A stretch of DNA of 64,000 nt from Butyrivibrio sp. YAB3001 (GCF_900112195.1 NZ_FOKR01000002.1:280134-344133); one strand, 5' to 3'. Shown: positions 18,805 through 27,903, counted from the stretch's first letter. Made by a program: numbers and translations. The notes: generated by a model from the letters alone, not told the origin.

Positions 18805-19542
18805 TTATTCTTCTGGCTCATCCCAGTTATGGTAAACTGCCTGAACATCATCATCCTCATCAAGAAGATCAAGAATTCTTGTAAGATATTTAACTGTCTC
18901 AGGATCTGTTACAGAAACATAGTTCTGAGGAATCATTGTTACTTCAGCTGAAGCAGTCTGAATATTTGCATTATTAAGAGCCTCAACAACGCCCTGGAAA
19001 TTATCAGGAGTTGTAAGGATTTCATAGCTGTCTTCTTCCTCGTTGAAGTCGTCAGCGCCTGCATCAAGAACAAGCATCATAAGATCATCAGAAGACATTC
19101 CGCATTCTTCCTTGTCAATGAGAATCTGGCCCTTATTGTCAAACATGTAAGAAACGCAGCCAGGTGTACCTACGTTACCATTTCCCTTTGTAAATGCGCT
19201 CTTAACGTTAGCTGCTGTTCTGTTCTGATTATCTGTAAGAGTCTCAACAATGATAGCTGTTCCGCCAGGGCCATATCCTTCGTATGTGATGTTCTTGTAA
19301 TCAACGCTTCCTTCAGCGCCTGAAGCCTTCTTGATACCACGTTCAATTGTATCATTAGGCATGTTGTTGGCTTTTGCCTTTGCAATTACTGTTGCAAGCT
19401 TAAAGTTGTTCGCAGGGTTTGGACCACCTTCTTTTACAGCAACAGCAATTTCTTTACCGATAATTGTGAAAATTTTGCCCTTTGCAGCATCATTTTTTTC
19501 TTTCTTATGCTTGATGTTTGCAAATTTTGAATGTCCTGACAT
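18805..19542 (-). CDS. YebC/PmpR family protein
   Basis: 245 residues, full length. It begins MSGHSKFANIKHKKEKNDAAKGKIF and contains GPNPANNFKLATVIAKAKANNMPNDTIERGIKKA, YEGYGPGG, TDNQNRTAANVKSAF and GNVGTPGCVSYMFD, all signature parts of YebC. The family was named as transcriptional regulators, and YebC2-type members are now also tied to translation through stalling motifs, so the regulator label is provisional. It is on the same strand as, and 30 bases downstream of, the hemolysin-like gene. Confidence 0.95.
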   Translation of the reverse strand: MSGHSKFANIKHKKEKNDAAKGKIFTIIGKEIAVAVKEGGPNPANNFKLATVIAKAKANNMPNDTIERGIKKASGAEGSVDYKNITYEGYGPGGTAIIVETLTDNQNRTAANVKSAFTKGNGNVGTPGCVSYMFDNKGQILIDKEECGMSSDDLMMLVLDAGADDFNEEEDSYEILTTPDNFQGVVEALNNANIQTASAEVTMIPQNYVSVTDPETVKYLTRILDLLDEDDDVQAVYHNWDEPEE

Positions 19543-19572
19543 AAAAAACTTCCTTCCTTTTTAAAAATATAA

Positions 19573-20937
19573 CTATTTTGCTATCTCTAATTCTTTTTCT
19601 TCCTGAGGAACTTCCGGTTCCGGCAGTTTATTAGCCAGAACAGTCTGTATCATATGCTTTTCAACAGAAAGAATCTTGAAACTATAGCCTTCAACTGTGA
19701 CACTAAAGTCCTCATCCACTTCCGGTATCCTGTCAAGTTTAGAAATGATATAACCATTTAGTGTTTCAAACTCGCTCTCGTCAAAAGAGATTTTAAACCT
19801 CTTCTCGAGAACTTCAATAGGCGTCTTGCCTTCAATAATAAATTCGCCCTTATTTTTGGTGGGCTTTATGAAATTCTCATCCTCATCGTACTCATCCATG
19901 ATGCTTCCGACTATTTCCTCTAAAATATCTTCCATGGAAATAAGTCCTGCTGTCTGACCATATTCGTCAATAATAATAACCATCTGAGTCTTCGAGGACT
20001 GCATACTATGAAACAGAGAATCAATATTTCTAGTCTCAGGTACAAATTTAGGTTGTCGCAATAGACCCTTTATCTTCCTTATCGGAAGTTCCTTGTTTGT
20101 CTCCTCTGACAATTTTTTCATAGCATCCCGGATGTGCATAATTCCGATGATATGATCGATATCATCAAGATAAACAGGGAATCTGCTGTTGTTGGTGTTC
20201 ATCATGAAATCAACAGCTTCTTTTAGCGTAAGGTTCGCATCTATTGCAACCATAGCTTTTCTGTTTGTCATGATATCTCTGGCCTCCTTGTCGGAAAACT
20301 CAAAGATATTTGTTATCATATCAGCTTCAGCATCCTGGATAACACCATGTTCCTGACCTTCAGTAACCATGGATTTTATCTCTTCCTCAGTTACATCCGA
20401 GTCACTGATCTCACCGCGAACTCCAAACAGATAAAGAATTCCGGCGGCCAATGTATTGGAAACAAATACTATAGGAAAGAAAATACCTGAAAAAACCGTG
20501 ACCGGATAATAACAAAAGTAGGCCCATGTCTCCGGTTTCCTGATAGCAAGCTTTCTGGGAATCAGAACACCAAAACACATGATAAGAATGCTGATCACAA
20601 GTCCAGCTATCAGATATATCAAAGCTCCGGGGATAAATCCTGTTCCGCCCTTTGAAAGAGAAGCGATTACTCTCTCTGACAAGCCTGTCGTAACAATGCC
20701 GCCCAAAAACATATTAAGAACAATATTGATATACAAAAGGTTTTTGGTAAGGCTTCCATCATTTTCCAGAAACTTAAGTATTTTCCCACTGATGCTCTCT
20801 TTGTTCTCCTGAGCTTTCTTCTCAATCTCATCCTCTTTTACATGAGAAAGAGCGACGCTAAAACCATTTATGAAAACATCAATTAACAAAATAACTAAAA
20901 ACGCAAAAATACTGACAGAAGGCAAGCCTTCGTCCAT
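19573..20937 (-). CDS. Hemolysin/CorC family membrane protein with CBS domains
   Basis: 454 residues in the order DUF21/CNNM transmembrane domain (residues about 1-190, four hydrophobic segments), a paired CBS domain (MTNRKAMVAIDANLTLKEAVDFM and RFPVYLDDIDHIIGIMHIRD), then an acidic connector and the CorC_HlyC transporter-associated domain (IEGKTPIEVLEKRFKI, LNGYIISKLDRIPEVDED). Members of this family export or sense Mg2+ or other divalent ions; the hemolysin name is historical. It has an AGGAGG site and heads the same-strand run that includes YebC. Confidence 0.9.
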   Translation of the reverse strand: MDEGLPSVSIFAFLVILLIDVFINGFSVALSHVKEDEIEKKAQENKESISGKILKFLENDGSLTKNLLYINIVLNMFLGGIVTTGLSERVIASLSKGGTGFIPGALIYLIAGLVISILIMCFGVLIPRKLAIRKPETWAYFCYYPVTVFSGIFFPIVFVSNTLAAGILYLFGVRGEISDSDVTEEEIKSMVTEGQEHGVIQDAEADMITNIFEFSDKEARDIMTNRKAMVAIDANLTLKEAVDFMMNTNNSRFPVYLDDIDHIIGIMHIRDAMKKLSEETNKELPIRKIKGLLRQPKFVPETRNIDSLFHSMQSSKTQMVIIIDEYGQTAGLISMEDILEEIVGSIMDEYDEDENFIKPTKNKGEFIIEGKTPIEVLEKRFKISFDESEFETLNGYIISKLDRIPEVDEDFSVTVEGYSFKILSVEKHMIQTVLANKLPEPEVPQEEKELEIAK

Positions 20938-21006
20938 AATAAATCCTCCTATACATAAAATGTCAAATTACACTATATCACATTTTTGCTTTTGACTCAA
21001 ACATGA

Positions 21007-21798
21007 TTACAAAGATACGCTCATACCTTTTTTGGCAAATCCTGCAGAAGGATTCTCTTTTTGAATCTGCTTTTCCCATTCTGTAAGAAATGAGTCATCG
21101 TGCGTTGGATCAAAATGTGTAAAAAGAATCTTCTTAACATCAGCTCTTTTTGCTATCTCAAGGCCAATTTCAGGAAATGAATGACCATAGCCCATATGCT
21201 TTGAATACTCTTCTTTCGTATATTGTCCGTCGTAGATTAGTAAATCTGCATCTTTGCAAAAAGAAGTCAGTTTATCAATTTCATTATCATCATGCTCAAA
21301 ATCCGTGGCATAAACAAATGAATGCCCATTTTCTGATAGCCTGAAGGCTGTAGAACCACCGGGATGCTTTATCTTTATCATTTGGATATGAATTGAAGCT
21401 ATATCAAATTTTCCCTCAAGACTCCTGATATTCACTTCCGCAGGATAATCCAAAAGACCTATAGGCCAGTATGGAGGGCTTATTAGCTGTTTCAATGCAG
21501 CTTCTGACTTTTCTTTATCAGGGAGGTAAATATTTATTTTTCGTTCTTTTTCCGAAAGCCCTTTAAAAAAGGGAAGGCCTATCACATGATCTAAATGCAG
21601 ATGGCCAATAAGAACATGAATATCTCCGCGCTGGAATGGCGAAGCTTTAGTAATTCCACTTCCGGCATCTATATATATTTCAGTCATTGGTTCTTCGGAG
21701 GAACATACTCGTAAACACGAAGTTTCTCCGCCATATATGTCAAATTTCTTATCGCTTACCGGAATTGATCCTCTGGTTCCATAAAAAGTCAGCTTCAT
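21007..21798 (-). CDS. Metallo-beta-lactamase fold hydrolase
   Basis: 263 residues of the MBL superfamily. Metal ligands are visible in HLHLDH at residues 66-71, with a later TDFEHDD and a C-terminal ILFTHFDPTHDD. The start MKLTFYGTRGSIPVSD and YGGETSCLRV resemble RNase Z/PhnP-like and cAMP phosphodiesterase class II-like subgroups. It probably cleaves a phosphodiester, but the substrate is not evident. It is a single gene; its neighbour upstream is on the opposite strand. Confidence 0.8.
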   Translation of the reverse strand: MKLTFYGTRGSIPVSDKKFDIYGGETSCLRVCSSEEPMTEIYIDAGSGITKASPFQRGDIHVLIGHLHLDHVIGLPFFKGLSEKERKINIYLPDKEKSEAALKQLISPPYWPIGLLDYPAEVNIRSLEGKFDIASIHIQMIKIKHPGGSTAFRLSENGHSFVYATDFEHDDNEIDKLTSFCKDADLLIYDGQYTKEEYSKHMGYGHSFPEIGLEIAKRADVKKILFTHFDPTHDDSFLTEWEKQIQKENPSAGFAKKGMSVSL

Positions 21799-21958
21799 AA
21801 TCTTTATCTTCCCAAGTATTGTTTTTATTATATTTTATTTTAAATCTATCTGAACAATCCCCTACGTTGTGACGATTTGCAGATGCTAATACAGATCCTT
21901 GTAATAATTATATTTTATATGATATTAAGGACAAAAGAAAAATTTTATCATACTTTCA

Positions 21959-21987
21959 TTAACACCTTTTTCATTGTAAAATACGAT
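21959..21987 (+). promoter_or_regulatory. Promoter candidate for the J-domain membrane protein gene
   Basis: TTAACA and TACGAT are separated by 17 bases, 44 bases before the ATG at 22031. The -10 is imperfect. Confidence 0.45.
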
Positions 21988-22016
21988 AGAAGCTGTTAAG
22001 CAGTTTCTATTGTATT
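21980..22016 (+). promoter_or_regulatory. Stem-loop in the 5' leader before the J-domain gene
   Basis: AATACgATAGAAgCTG and CAGtTTCTATtGTATT form an almost continuous 16-position stem with a TTAAG loop, directly before TTTTGGGGG and the start codon. It overlaps the -10 region at the DNA level, so it may act as an operator or as RNA structure. Confidence 0.45.
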
Positions 22017-22030
22017 TTGGGGGAATTTTT

Positions 22031-23053
22031 ATGATTTCATTATTATCAATGGCTGTAAATGCAATTGTCAGCTTTTTTCTATATATTGTAAAAGCTTTCT
22101 TTTCCATGCTTTCATGGTTCATCAAGAGTTTCCTAAATATTCTGAAACTCTTATTTTGCATCTTACCTGTAACATCAATTATTTTTGCACTCCTCATGCT
22201 CTTTAGTTTATATCAGACATTTGCCGGAACGCCTGATATGAACGAACTTAAGGACGTTTCTTTTTGGCTTGGCAACAACCAGAATACCCAGTCAGCTCTT
22301 TTTAAAGGCCTGCAAGACTGGTGGATTCAGAATATCTATTCTTATCATGGCTCAATTGCTTTCATTTTGTTACTATTTCTTACAATCATCATGTTTGTGC
22401 CTGTTGCAGCAGTTTTTCTTAGCATTGGAGTATTTATTTCTTTTTCATCAATACTCTTCTATTCAGTTATAATTGATGTCTGCCTGTATCTTTTGATTGC
22501 CCTTTTCAAAAAATCTTTAATCGCGCAGGTTTTTGACCGCTATTACAGAGTCTTCCCCAATCGTGGAAAAGAGCATTATGAAAAGAGCTACGAAAAATGG
22601 CTTAGAAATCACCATGAAGAGTTTGAACGTGATAATAAAGTGGCTCATCGAAGTGATGATGATCCATATTATGAAGAAGATGATGACGAATCTGACTATG
22701 AATACGAAGATTATGAAAATGAAGATACTTTTGAATATACCGAAGACGAGGATTCTGTGGATTACGAGGATTGGAACGATGACGAGGATGATGATGATTT
22801 AGAATGCTATGAGGAAGATGATGACGACGAGTTTTATTACGAGGATTCAGATGATGAATATGATGATACTTCCATCCCTGTCAAATCCTCTTCAAGCTTC
22901 GATTTCTTTGCCGGCTGCAATTCAAGAGAAAGCATAGACAAGAAGTACAAATCTCTCGTAAAGCTCTACCATCCCGACAACATGGATGGCGATACCGCTG
23001 CTCTACAGGAAATCAATGTTCAATATGATCAGGCAAAAAGACGTTTTGCCTGA
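22031..23053 (+). CDS. Membrane protein with acidic tract and C-terminal J-like domain
   Basis: 340 residues from the ATG at 22031, which follows GGGGGAA by five bases; a start 21 bases earlier is in frame but inside the leader hairpin. Residues 1-170 hold four to five hydrophobic segments. Residues about 205-285 are dominated by Asp, Glu and Tyr, and are one of the most acidic stretches in the window. The last 50 residues resemble the end of a J domain, with YKSLVKLYHPDNMDGD (HPD at 314-316) and EINVQYDQAKRRF. HPD is the motif by which J proteins stimulate DnaK ATPase. The rest of the J fold is shortened. Function is unknown; a membrane-tethered DnaK co-chaperone is an inference. Confidence 0.72.
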   Translation: MISLLSMAVNAIVSFFLYIVKAFFSMLSWFIKSFLNILKLLFCILPVTSIIFALLMLFSLYQTFAGTPDMNELKDVSFWLGNNQNTQSALFKGLQDWWIQNIYSYHGSIAFILLLFLTIIMFVPVAAVFLSIGVFISFSSILFYSVIIDVCLYLLIALFKKSLIAQVFDRYYRVFPNRGKEHYEKSYEKWLRNHHEEFERDNKVAHRSDDDPYYEEDDDESDYEYEDYENEDTFEYTEDEDSVDYEDWNDDEDDDDLECYEEDDDDEFYYEDSDDEYDDTSIPVKSSSSFDFFAGCNSRESIDKKYKSLVKLYHPDNMDGDTAALQEINVQYDQAKRRFA

Positions 23054-23057
23054 TCAT
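23025..23057. terminator. Palindromic hairpin embedded in the end of the J-domain gene
   Basis: ATGATCAGGCAAAA and TTTTGCCTGATCAT are perfect complements around AGACG. The stem covers the last codons and the stop of the plus-strand gene and lies 15 bases from the stop of the convergent minus-strand gene. It has no long external T run on either side, so termination is likely but unproven. Confidence 0.55.
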
Positions 23058-23071
23058 AACAGAATATAATA

Positions 23072-24119
23072 CTAATTTGCGTCTGCTTCATATTTATCAT
23101 TTATCCATATCGTAAAGTCCTTATAGATTTCCGAAAAGTCTTTTCCATAAGCCGATTTCGACATAGTCATAAGATCTTTGCCAAGATTTGCCATAACAGT
23201 ATCCATACCATACGCTGTGACTAGATAATCTGTTATACAGCCTGCTTCATAGTATGAGCAGTCATTTGCGTGCATGTACTGCTGCATCTCATCAGTCCTT
23301 GTAGTCTTGTCAGATTTGACATCTGTATACTCACGACCGACAAAAGCCCCATTTGCAAAACCTAAACCTGAATAATAATATATATTTTTTAGCTCAATAG
23401 TTTTTTCTTCAGCATTCCAGAATAGTGATGTTTTAAGATCTTCCAGATATTCCTCATAAACTAAGTTACATGCCTTTTTGCACATTCTGTTTTCGCAGAC
23501 AAGCATTGAAATATACTCAGCAATTCCTTCCGAGCTAAAGTGCGAGTCAGGCTGTATTTCAATATATTTATCAGTAAGGTAATGCACAATATTCATGGAG
23601 AAGTGAATATTTAGCCTGATCCCAGTCGTAAAACAATTTAATAAAGTTACTTACCGAGTTGTAATATGCTCCGGCATTTGCTGAAATTCCCGCCTTATTG
23701 CAAAAATCCGTATAAATTTCAACAGATGCAACATCTTTGTTTATATAGTCTTTTAAGGCTTCCCTCGCGTCTGTAAAGTCAAGATCCACCATACTAAGAA
23801 CTTCTTCTAAGCCTGCAAAAAAGGCTTCTTCTCCCATAAGCTCAATGTCATCTGCTGCAAGAAACCATATTGAAGACGGTGCCTTTACAACATAAGGGTA
23901 CATTGCTCGTTTCTCAGAATCTTTTGAGTCATTCTTTTCTATGACAAAACCTGCCACAGACCTGCCACATATATTATCATCATTTTCAGCAACTGCATTC
24001 TCAGCATCTTCCTGCTCATAAGTTGCTGTCACGTCTGTATTTACAGTATTGGAACATCCAGCGATACTAATCGCTGCCGCCAAAAAAATTCCTAAACATC
24101 CCAGTTTTCTAATCTTCAT
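23072..24119 (-). pseudogene. Lipoprotein HExxH metallopeptidase interrupted by a frameshift
   Basis: Two overlapping frames together make one protein of about 350 residues. The first (start ATG ending at 24119, seven bases after GGAGG) encodes a lipoprotein signal with lipobox SIAGC and an Asp/Glu-rich mature region, and reads into YSLLHEYCALPY before stopping. The second frame continues MNIVHYLTDKYIEIQPDSHFSSEGIAEYIS. Removing one T near 23588 joins them as LLHEYVHYLTDKY, restoring a zinc motif HEYVH, with SEGIAEYIS a plausible third-ligand helix as in gluzincins. The break is either a real inactivating mutation, a sequencing error or a recoding site. The metallopeptidase assignment rests on this motif. 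Confidence 0.72.
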
Positions 24120-24247
24120 TGTCATTCCTCCCCGGTCACAAAAGCTGGTATATATTTTTATGTTCTATCCCCGTAACAAGAACAAAAGCACATTTCTTGA
24201 TAACACATTAAAATGTGAGTTGGCGAAATTCTTTTTGTTTTTTTAAT

Positions 24248-24298
24248 TATTATAAAAAACAAAAAATTCAGAGCGTATTCCATTCATACACTCTGAAT
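24248..24298 (-). terminator. Terminator behind the 234-residue orphan gene
   Basis: On the minus strand ATTCAGAG...CTCTGAAT flank a second paired block (GTAT/ATAC), followed by TTTTTTGTTTTTT. It lies 15 bases after the stop of the orphan gene. Confidence 0.8.
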
Positions 24299-24312
24299 CT
24301 TTTTAATATATG

Positions 24313-25017
24313 TCATAATTTTTTTACATTATCTATCGAAGCAATCCATTTATTTAAATTGACATTTATATCATCATTTTGCCAAAAGACTAAAGAATAC
24401 TTTCTTTCATACATAACAGAAGCGATTTTCGATATCTTATCCAAATGAATGCAATTACTATAATCTTGAAATATAATGCCATTTTTATCATTACATATAA
24501 TGTTTATAGTCTTATTCTTTAGTGAAAAGTGTTTTGACATCAAAGTATAAATTATATCAAATAGGTCTTCTGTTTTTTTACCCATTCTATATTTATAAGA
24601 TTTTCGGTCATAGACGCATCCAATGTCTTTATTTCCAAAATCAATTAAAACAATGTATGTATTGTTGCTATTGTATACTTTAGTTATCTCTATCCTCGAA
24701 GAAACATTTTCATACTTTAAATGCTTCTTATAAAAATTGCAAATCTCTTTTGATCTGCGATTACTATTTGTATTTTCTTTATTCTTATCTTTTGTTGAAA
24801 TAGATGCAGTTAGTTTAGTTCTGATTTCTAAACGTTCATAGAAATCTTCATCATCAAGTGACAAAACATGACTTATACTATCGATATCCTTTGCAAGCAT
24901 TCCACCACAAATTGCAGGCTGGTAACTTCCAGGTCTTTTACTACTTCTTCGACCATTATTTTCATTTAAGTCATTTCTAAATTTCATCTGTTTCGGATAA
25001 TAATCTGGATATGACAT
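24313..25017 (-). CDS. Hypothetical protein, orphan
   Basis: 234 residues, not recognised. It is rich in Asn, Lys, Ser and Ile, and markedly more AT-rich in codon use than the housekeeping genes nearby. The first 80 residues are hydrophilic and probably disordered (NENNGRRSSKRPGSYQ, KDKNKENTNSNRRSKE). The C-terminal 150 residues look folded, with alternating strands (IEITKVYNSNNTYIVLIDFGNKDIGCVY) and KTINIICNDKNGIIF. There is no signal peptide or transmembrane helix. It ends in its own terminator. Base composition and neighbouring hipBA suggest an accessory gene. Confidence 0.55.
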   Translation of the reverse strand: MSYPDYYPKQMKFRNDLNENNGRRSSKRPGSYQPAICGGMLAKDIDSISHVLSLDDEDFYERLEIRTKLTASISTKDKNKENTNSNRRSKEICNFYKKHLKYENVSSRIEITKVYNSNNTYIVLIDFGNKDIGCVYDRKSYKYRMGKKTEDLFDIIYTLMSKHFSLKNKTINIICNDKNGIIFQDYSNCIHLDKISKIASVMYERKYSLVFWQNDDINVNLNKWIASIDNVKKL

Positions 25018-25114
25018 ACAAAAGCCTCTTCTATTAAGAATTGTTATCGCTAAATGAATACTAAATTATAAAAGCCAACAAACGATTACTGATTCTTATT
25101 ACTCGCAGCCATTA

Positions 25115-25912
25115 TTACTGCCAACTTAACACTCTAATTCTTCCTCCATGATTGCCTGAATAATAGCTTTCACCACATGGTGAAACTTTAATATAATATA
25201 CTCCCTTATCTAGTATTGAAGTCCTAATAATGTCCTTTCCCGAAATATTAGAACAATATATTTCATTCATATTTGATTTAAATAACTGAAATCCCACCGT
25301 AGAATTACGAGAATTACCACCATCCAACATCTGATATTTAATGGTAATACTCTTTTGTTTATTAAGTTTAATCTTATACCACCTAGCATATTCATACCCA
25401 GGATTAAAAACTATAGTTTCACTTTTACTACTGCCAAGATTTTTAGACAATGCTGAACAATAATTCTTAGAATTATTTATTTTTGTAAATGTTATTTTTA
25501 TTTTTGCATTCTCAGTATTACTGCAAAAATAATATGTTCCCTTAGTAACAGCAACATATTCCGAATCACTACCATAAATATAGCCACTTTTTACACCCAA
25601 TGGCATATCTGTTTTGGGTAGACTATTATATATTTCTACATCTCCTGCTCCTTTGTTCTGAACTTTAATATAGCCATTAGATGGAACTACTAATTTATAC
25701 ATGTTATATTCATTTTGATAATAATACCCATAATAATTCAGCCTTCTACTCAATGTACTATGTTTAATACTCTGCCACTTATTAAAACCTAGATTAGCAA
25801 CAATCCTATACTTATAAGTGCTTCCATTGACTGCCTCAACCTTTTGTGGATAAAGAACAAATAGCATAAATACCATTAAGAAAAACAAAAATATACCTCT
25901 TAATCTTTTCAC
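25115..25912 (-). CDS. Secreted protein with PPC-like beta domains
   Basis: 265 residues from a GTG start ending at 25912, eight bases after AGGAGG. A strong signal peptide (GIFLFFLMVFMLFVLYP, likely cleaved after VEA) precedes a Tyr/Ser/Asn-rich all-beta region. Two repeats of the type 'YKLVVPSNGYIKVQNKGAGDVEIYNSL' (shortened here) and 'ARWYKIKLNKQKSITIKYQM' each end with a GTYYFCS or GVYYIKVSP strand. This pattern recalls bacterial pre-peptidase C-terminal domains. No catalytic residues were seen. It is AT-rich and isolated between orphan genes; an extracellular binding protein is a guess. Confidence 0.58.
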   Translation of the reverse strand: MKRLRGIFLFFLMVFMLFVLYPQKVEAVNGSTYKYRIVANLGFNKWQSIKHSTLSRRLNYYGYYYQNEYNMYKLVVPSNGYIKVQNKGAGDVEIYNSLPKTDMPLGVKSGYIYGSDSEYVAVTKGTYYFCSNTENAKIKITFTKINNSKNYCSALSKNLGSSKSETIVFNPGYEYARWYKIKLNKQKSITIKYQMLDGGNSRNSTVGFQLFKSNMNEIYCSNISGKDIIRTSILDKGVYYIKVSPCGESYYSGNHGGRIRVLSWQ

Positions 25913-26260
25913 TTTAATAGCCTCCTAAAGCACATTATAATTCAATATATGAATAGCTACTCAATTATCACACAGCTTTCAATGAGATTTCCATATTGTA
26001 ATGCAGAAAAATACGTAAAATAATACTTTTATTTCTGTTTTTAATAATGTCAAAGATATTTTATTACAAATCATTATCGGCTCACTAATTTCACCACAAT
26101 TTATGATTTCCATTCAAAAAGGCTTTTCATAAGTAATAACATCACACAATTACACACGAAAAGCTCACGCTCTCTGTCAAGCTATGAAATACACTCTTTA
26201 CATAAAATAGTTAGCGAAATTCTTTGTATTTTTCAAATCTTCACAAAACTAAAAGGTATC
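25913..26260. other. AT-rich gap between hipA and the secreted-protein gene
   Basis: I see no gene here. On the minus strand a TATAAT at about 25937-25942 lies upstream of the GTG-started secreted protein, but its -35 spacing is 19 bases. Near its right end (26210-26225) a 16-base word matches one at 24219-24234 with one mismatch. Confidence 0.4.
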
Positions 26261-27577
26261 TCAATCAAGCGAAAACAAAATACTATTATGCTCTTGAATA
26301 ACGTTCTTGATATTTTTCATAGTATTTTCTCTTATTCCATTACGTTCAGCTATATTCGTCCAGTTTGAAACTGCTTCATGTACCTCTTGAATTATTTTTT
26401 TCCTTTTTGATGTACTTATTCCCATTGCCTTTCCGGCATCATGTAGGTCATTCATCGTAATTGCACTTACTTTTCCATTTACTCTCATCTGATGAGCTTT
26501 TAACCATACGTTACTCAGGTTATATGAAAATGTAATGTCATAAGCGGGTGAAAGTTTCCATTTTCCGTTCCTATCCATAAGAAATGAAATATTTTTTACA
26601 TGATCGTCCTGATTGACCGCCATTACATTGAAAACCATTCTTCTAAAAAACTGTTCAATCTCATCAGATTTTAGTCTCATCTGCTGCATATACATGGCTG
26701 CCTGTTCATAACTACATAGTGCAGGAACAGAATAGTCAATATGTGCAAGTGCTCCCAATGTCTGCATGTGTACTTTATTACCATCTTTACGGTCAAAACG
26801 CTTTGTCATAAAGTGATTTCGTCCGTTTTCTTTAAATATCCTGCATTCATTCATGGTTATTCCTGCCATTCTGGCCATTTCATAATAGGCATATTCAATA
26901 AGCGTATATTCAGGCTCATCTGTCAGCCCATGATCACCATTTTTATTAACGCCGTCAAACTTCATAAGCCAATAATCAAAACCTTTACCCGCATCTATCT
27001 GTCCCGACCTTATTTCATTTGTGCTCTCATTCCATGCTATTATCGCCTTAGCTCTTGCTCCTCCAGCAGATGTTCCAAGCTGTAGAAGCTGAGAAAACTG
27101 AAGGTTCTCATCAGCTTTTATATGTATACTTTTTCTGTTTGCAAGAATATCCGATGCAAACTTTACCATTTCATCAATATCTATCTGACTATCCTTATTA
27201 AATTCCGGTCCCTGCGCAGGAACATATTCAAGTGCTCCCATGCCCCTTTTGCCAGTGTAGCAAAGTCGGTCTATTACATTAAAATCAGAATCGGACTTTC
27301 CCTGGCTCGCTAACCAACTGTTTATAACAGCATTTCCAAATTTATCAGGTAGAGAATCTGCTATCATCCCCGGTACACCCTTAAAAGAATCTCCGATATC
27401 ACTAAAACGGTATATTCTGTTTGAGATTGGCATTCTTAAAGGAGACAGTTCTATTCCAGAGCCTGCTACATTATCTACAAAGTTTCTATCGTATTGAAAA
27501 TCTGTAATGTTTGTTTCAGAACTTAAATGGAGAGCCCCTATTCTTGTTCCCCACAGATATACTTCTGCATAATTCAC
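26261..27577 (-). CDS. hipA: HipA-family serine/threonine kinase toxin
   Basis: 438 residues, standard HipA length. HipA toxins phosphorylate a translation factor (GltX in Escherichia coli) and induce growth arrest. Visible are the N-terminal HipA_N region with PGMIADSLPDKFGNAVINSWL, the Gly-rich loop LGTSAGGARAKAII, the ATP-binding FDYWLMKFDG, a second block HFMTKRFDRKDG, the catalytic VNQDDHVKNISFLM and the metal-binding LSPAYDITFSYN. It begins with GTG overlapping the stop of the antitoxin gene (GTGA), so the pair is translationally coupled. All kinase motifs look intact, suggesting an active toxin. The target is unknown here. Confidence 0.9.
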   Translation of the reverse strand: MNYAEVYLWGTRIGALHLSSETNITDFQYDRNFVDNVAGSGIELSPLRMPISNRIYRFSDIGDSFKGVPGMIADSLPDKFGNAVINSWLASQGKSDSDFNVIDRLCYTGKRGMGALEYVPAQGPEFNKDSQIDIDEMVKFASDILANRKSIHIKADENLQFSQLLQLGTSAGGARAKAIIAWNESTNEIRSGQIDAGKGFDYWLMKFDGVNKNGDHGLTDEPEYTLIEYAYYEMARMAGITMNECRIFKENGRNHFMTKRFDRKDGNKVHMQTLGALAHIDYSVPALCSYEQAAMYMQQMRLKSDEIEQFFRRMVFNVMAVNQDDHVKNISFLMDRNGKWKLSPAYDITFSYNLSNVWLKAHQMRVNGKVSAITMNDLHDAGKAMGISTSKRKKIIQEVHEAVSNWTNIAERNGIRENTMKNIKNVIQEHNSILFSLD

Positions 27578-27903
27578 TGTTCATCACCCCATTTAAAATT
27601 TGTTTTTCTATCAGCAGACTTTTTATGTGCCCGCTGTTTTGTCTTGTTTTTCTGGCTTTCAATATATGCTGAAGGACTTTTTTCCAAATCCGGAATTGAA
27701 TTATTTACCATATCAGCCAAGTCTAATACAATCAATATCTTAAACAAATTCTCCGCTGATATACTATTTCCATTTTCAAATTTCTTAATAAATGAAAGTG
27801 ATAATCCAGTCATTTCAGCCATGTCAGTTTGAGTAATTGATAGCTCAATTCTGTATCTTCTTACCTTTCGTCTTATTTCATCAATATATGCTTTAGAAGT
27901 CAT
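27574..27903 (-). CDS. hipB: HipB-like XRE antitoxin
   Basis: 109 residues from the second of two adjacent ATGs (ending 27903), whose spacing to AGGAG is better. An in-frame upstream ATG would sit at the predicted transcription start. A lambda-repressor-type HTH is clear: RRYRIELSITQTDMAEMTGLSLSFIKKFENGNSISAENLFKILIVLDL. The tail is long and basic (SQKNKTKQRAHKKSADRKTNFKWGDEQ), perhaps binding HipA or DNA. It should neutralise HipA and repress the operon; a perfect palindrome upstream is the probable operator. hipA overlaps it by four bases. Confidence 0.86.
   Translation of the reverse strand: MTSKAYIDEIRRKVRRYRIELSITQTDMAEMTGLSLSFIKKFENGNSISAENLFKILIVLDLADMVNNSIPDLEKSPSAYIESQKNKTKQRAHKKSADRKTNFKWGDEQ

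Noticed and set aside
23072..24119. Two separate small genes
   Set aside because: They overlap, the second lacks its own ribosome binding site, and joining them with a one-base change restores HEYVH.
24219..26225. Attachment sites of an integrated element at the 16-base words
   Set aside because: There is no integrase, tRNA gene or transposase nearby; a chance match in AT-rich DNA is as likely, so it is kept only as a low-interest finding.
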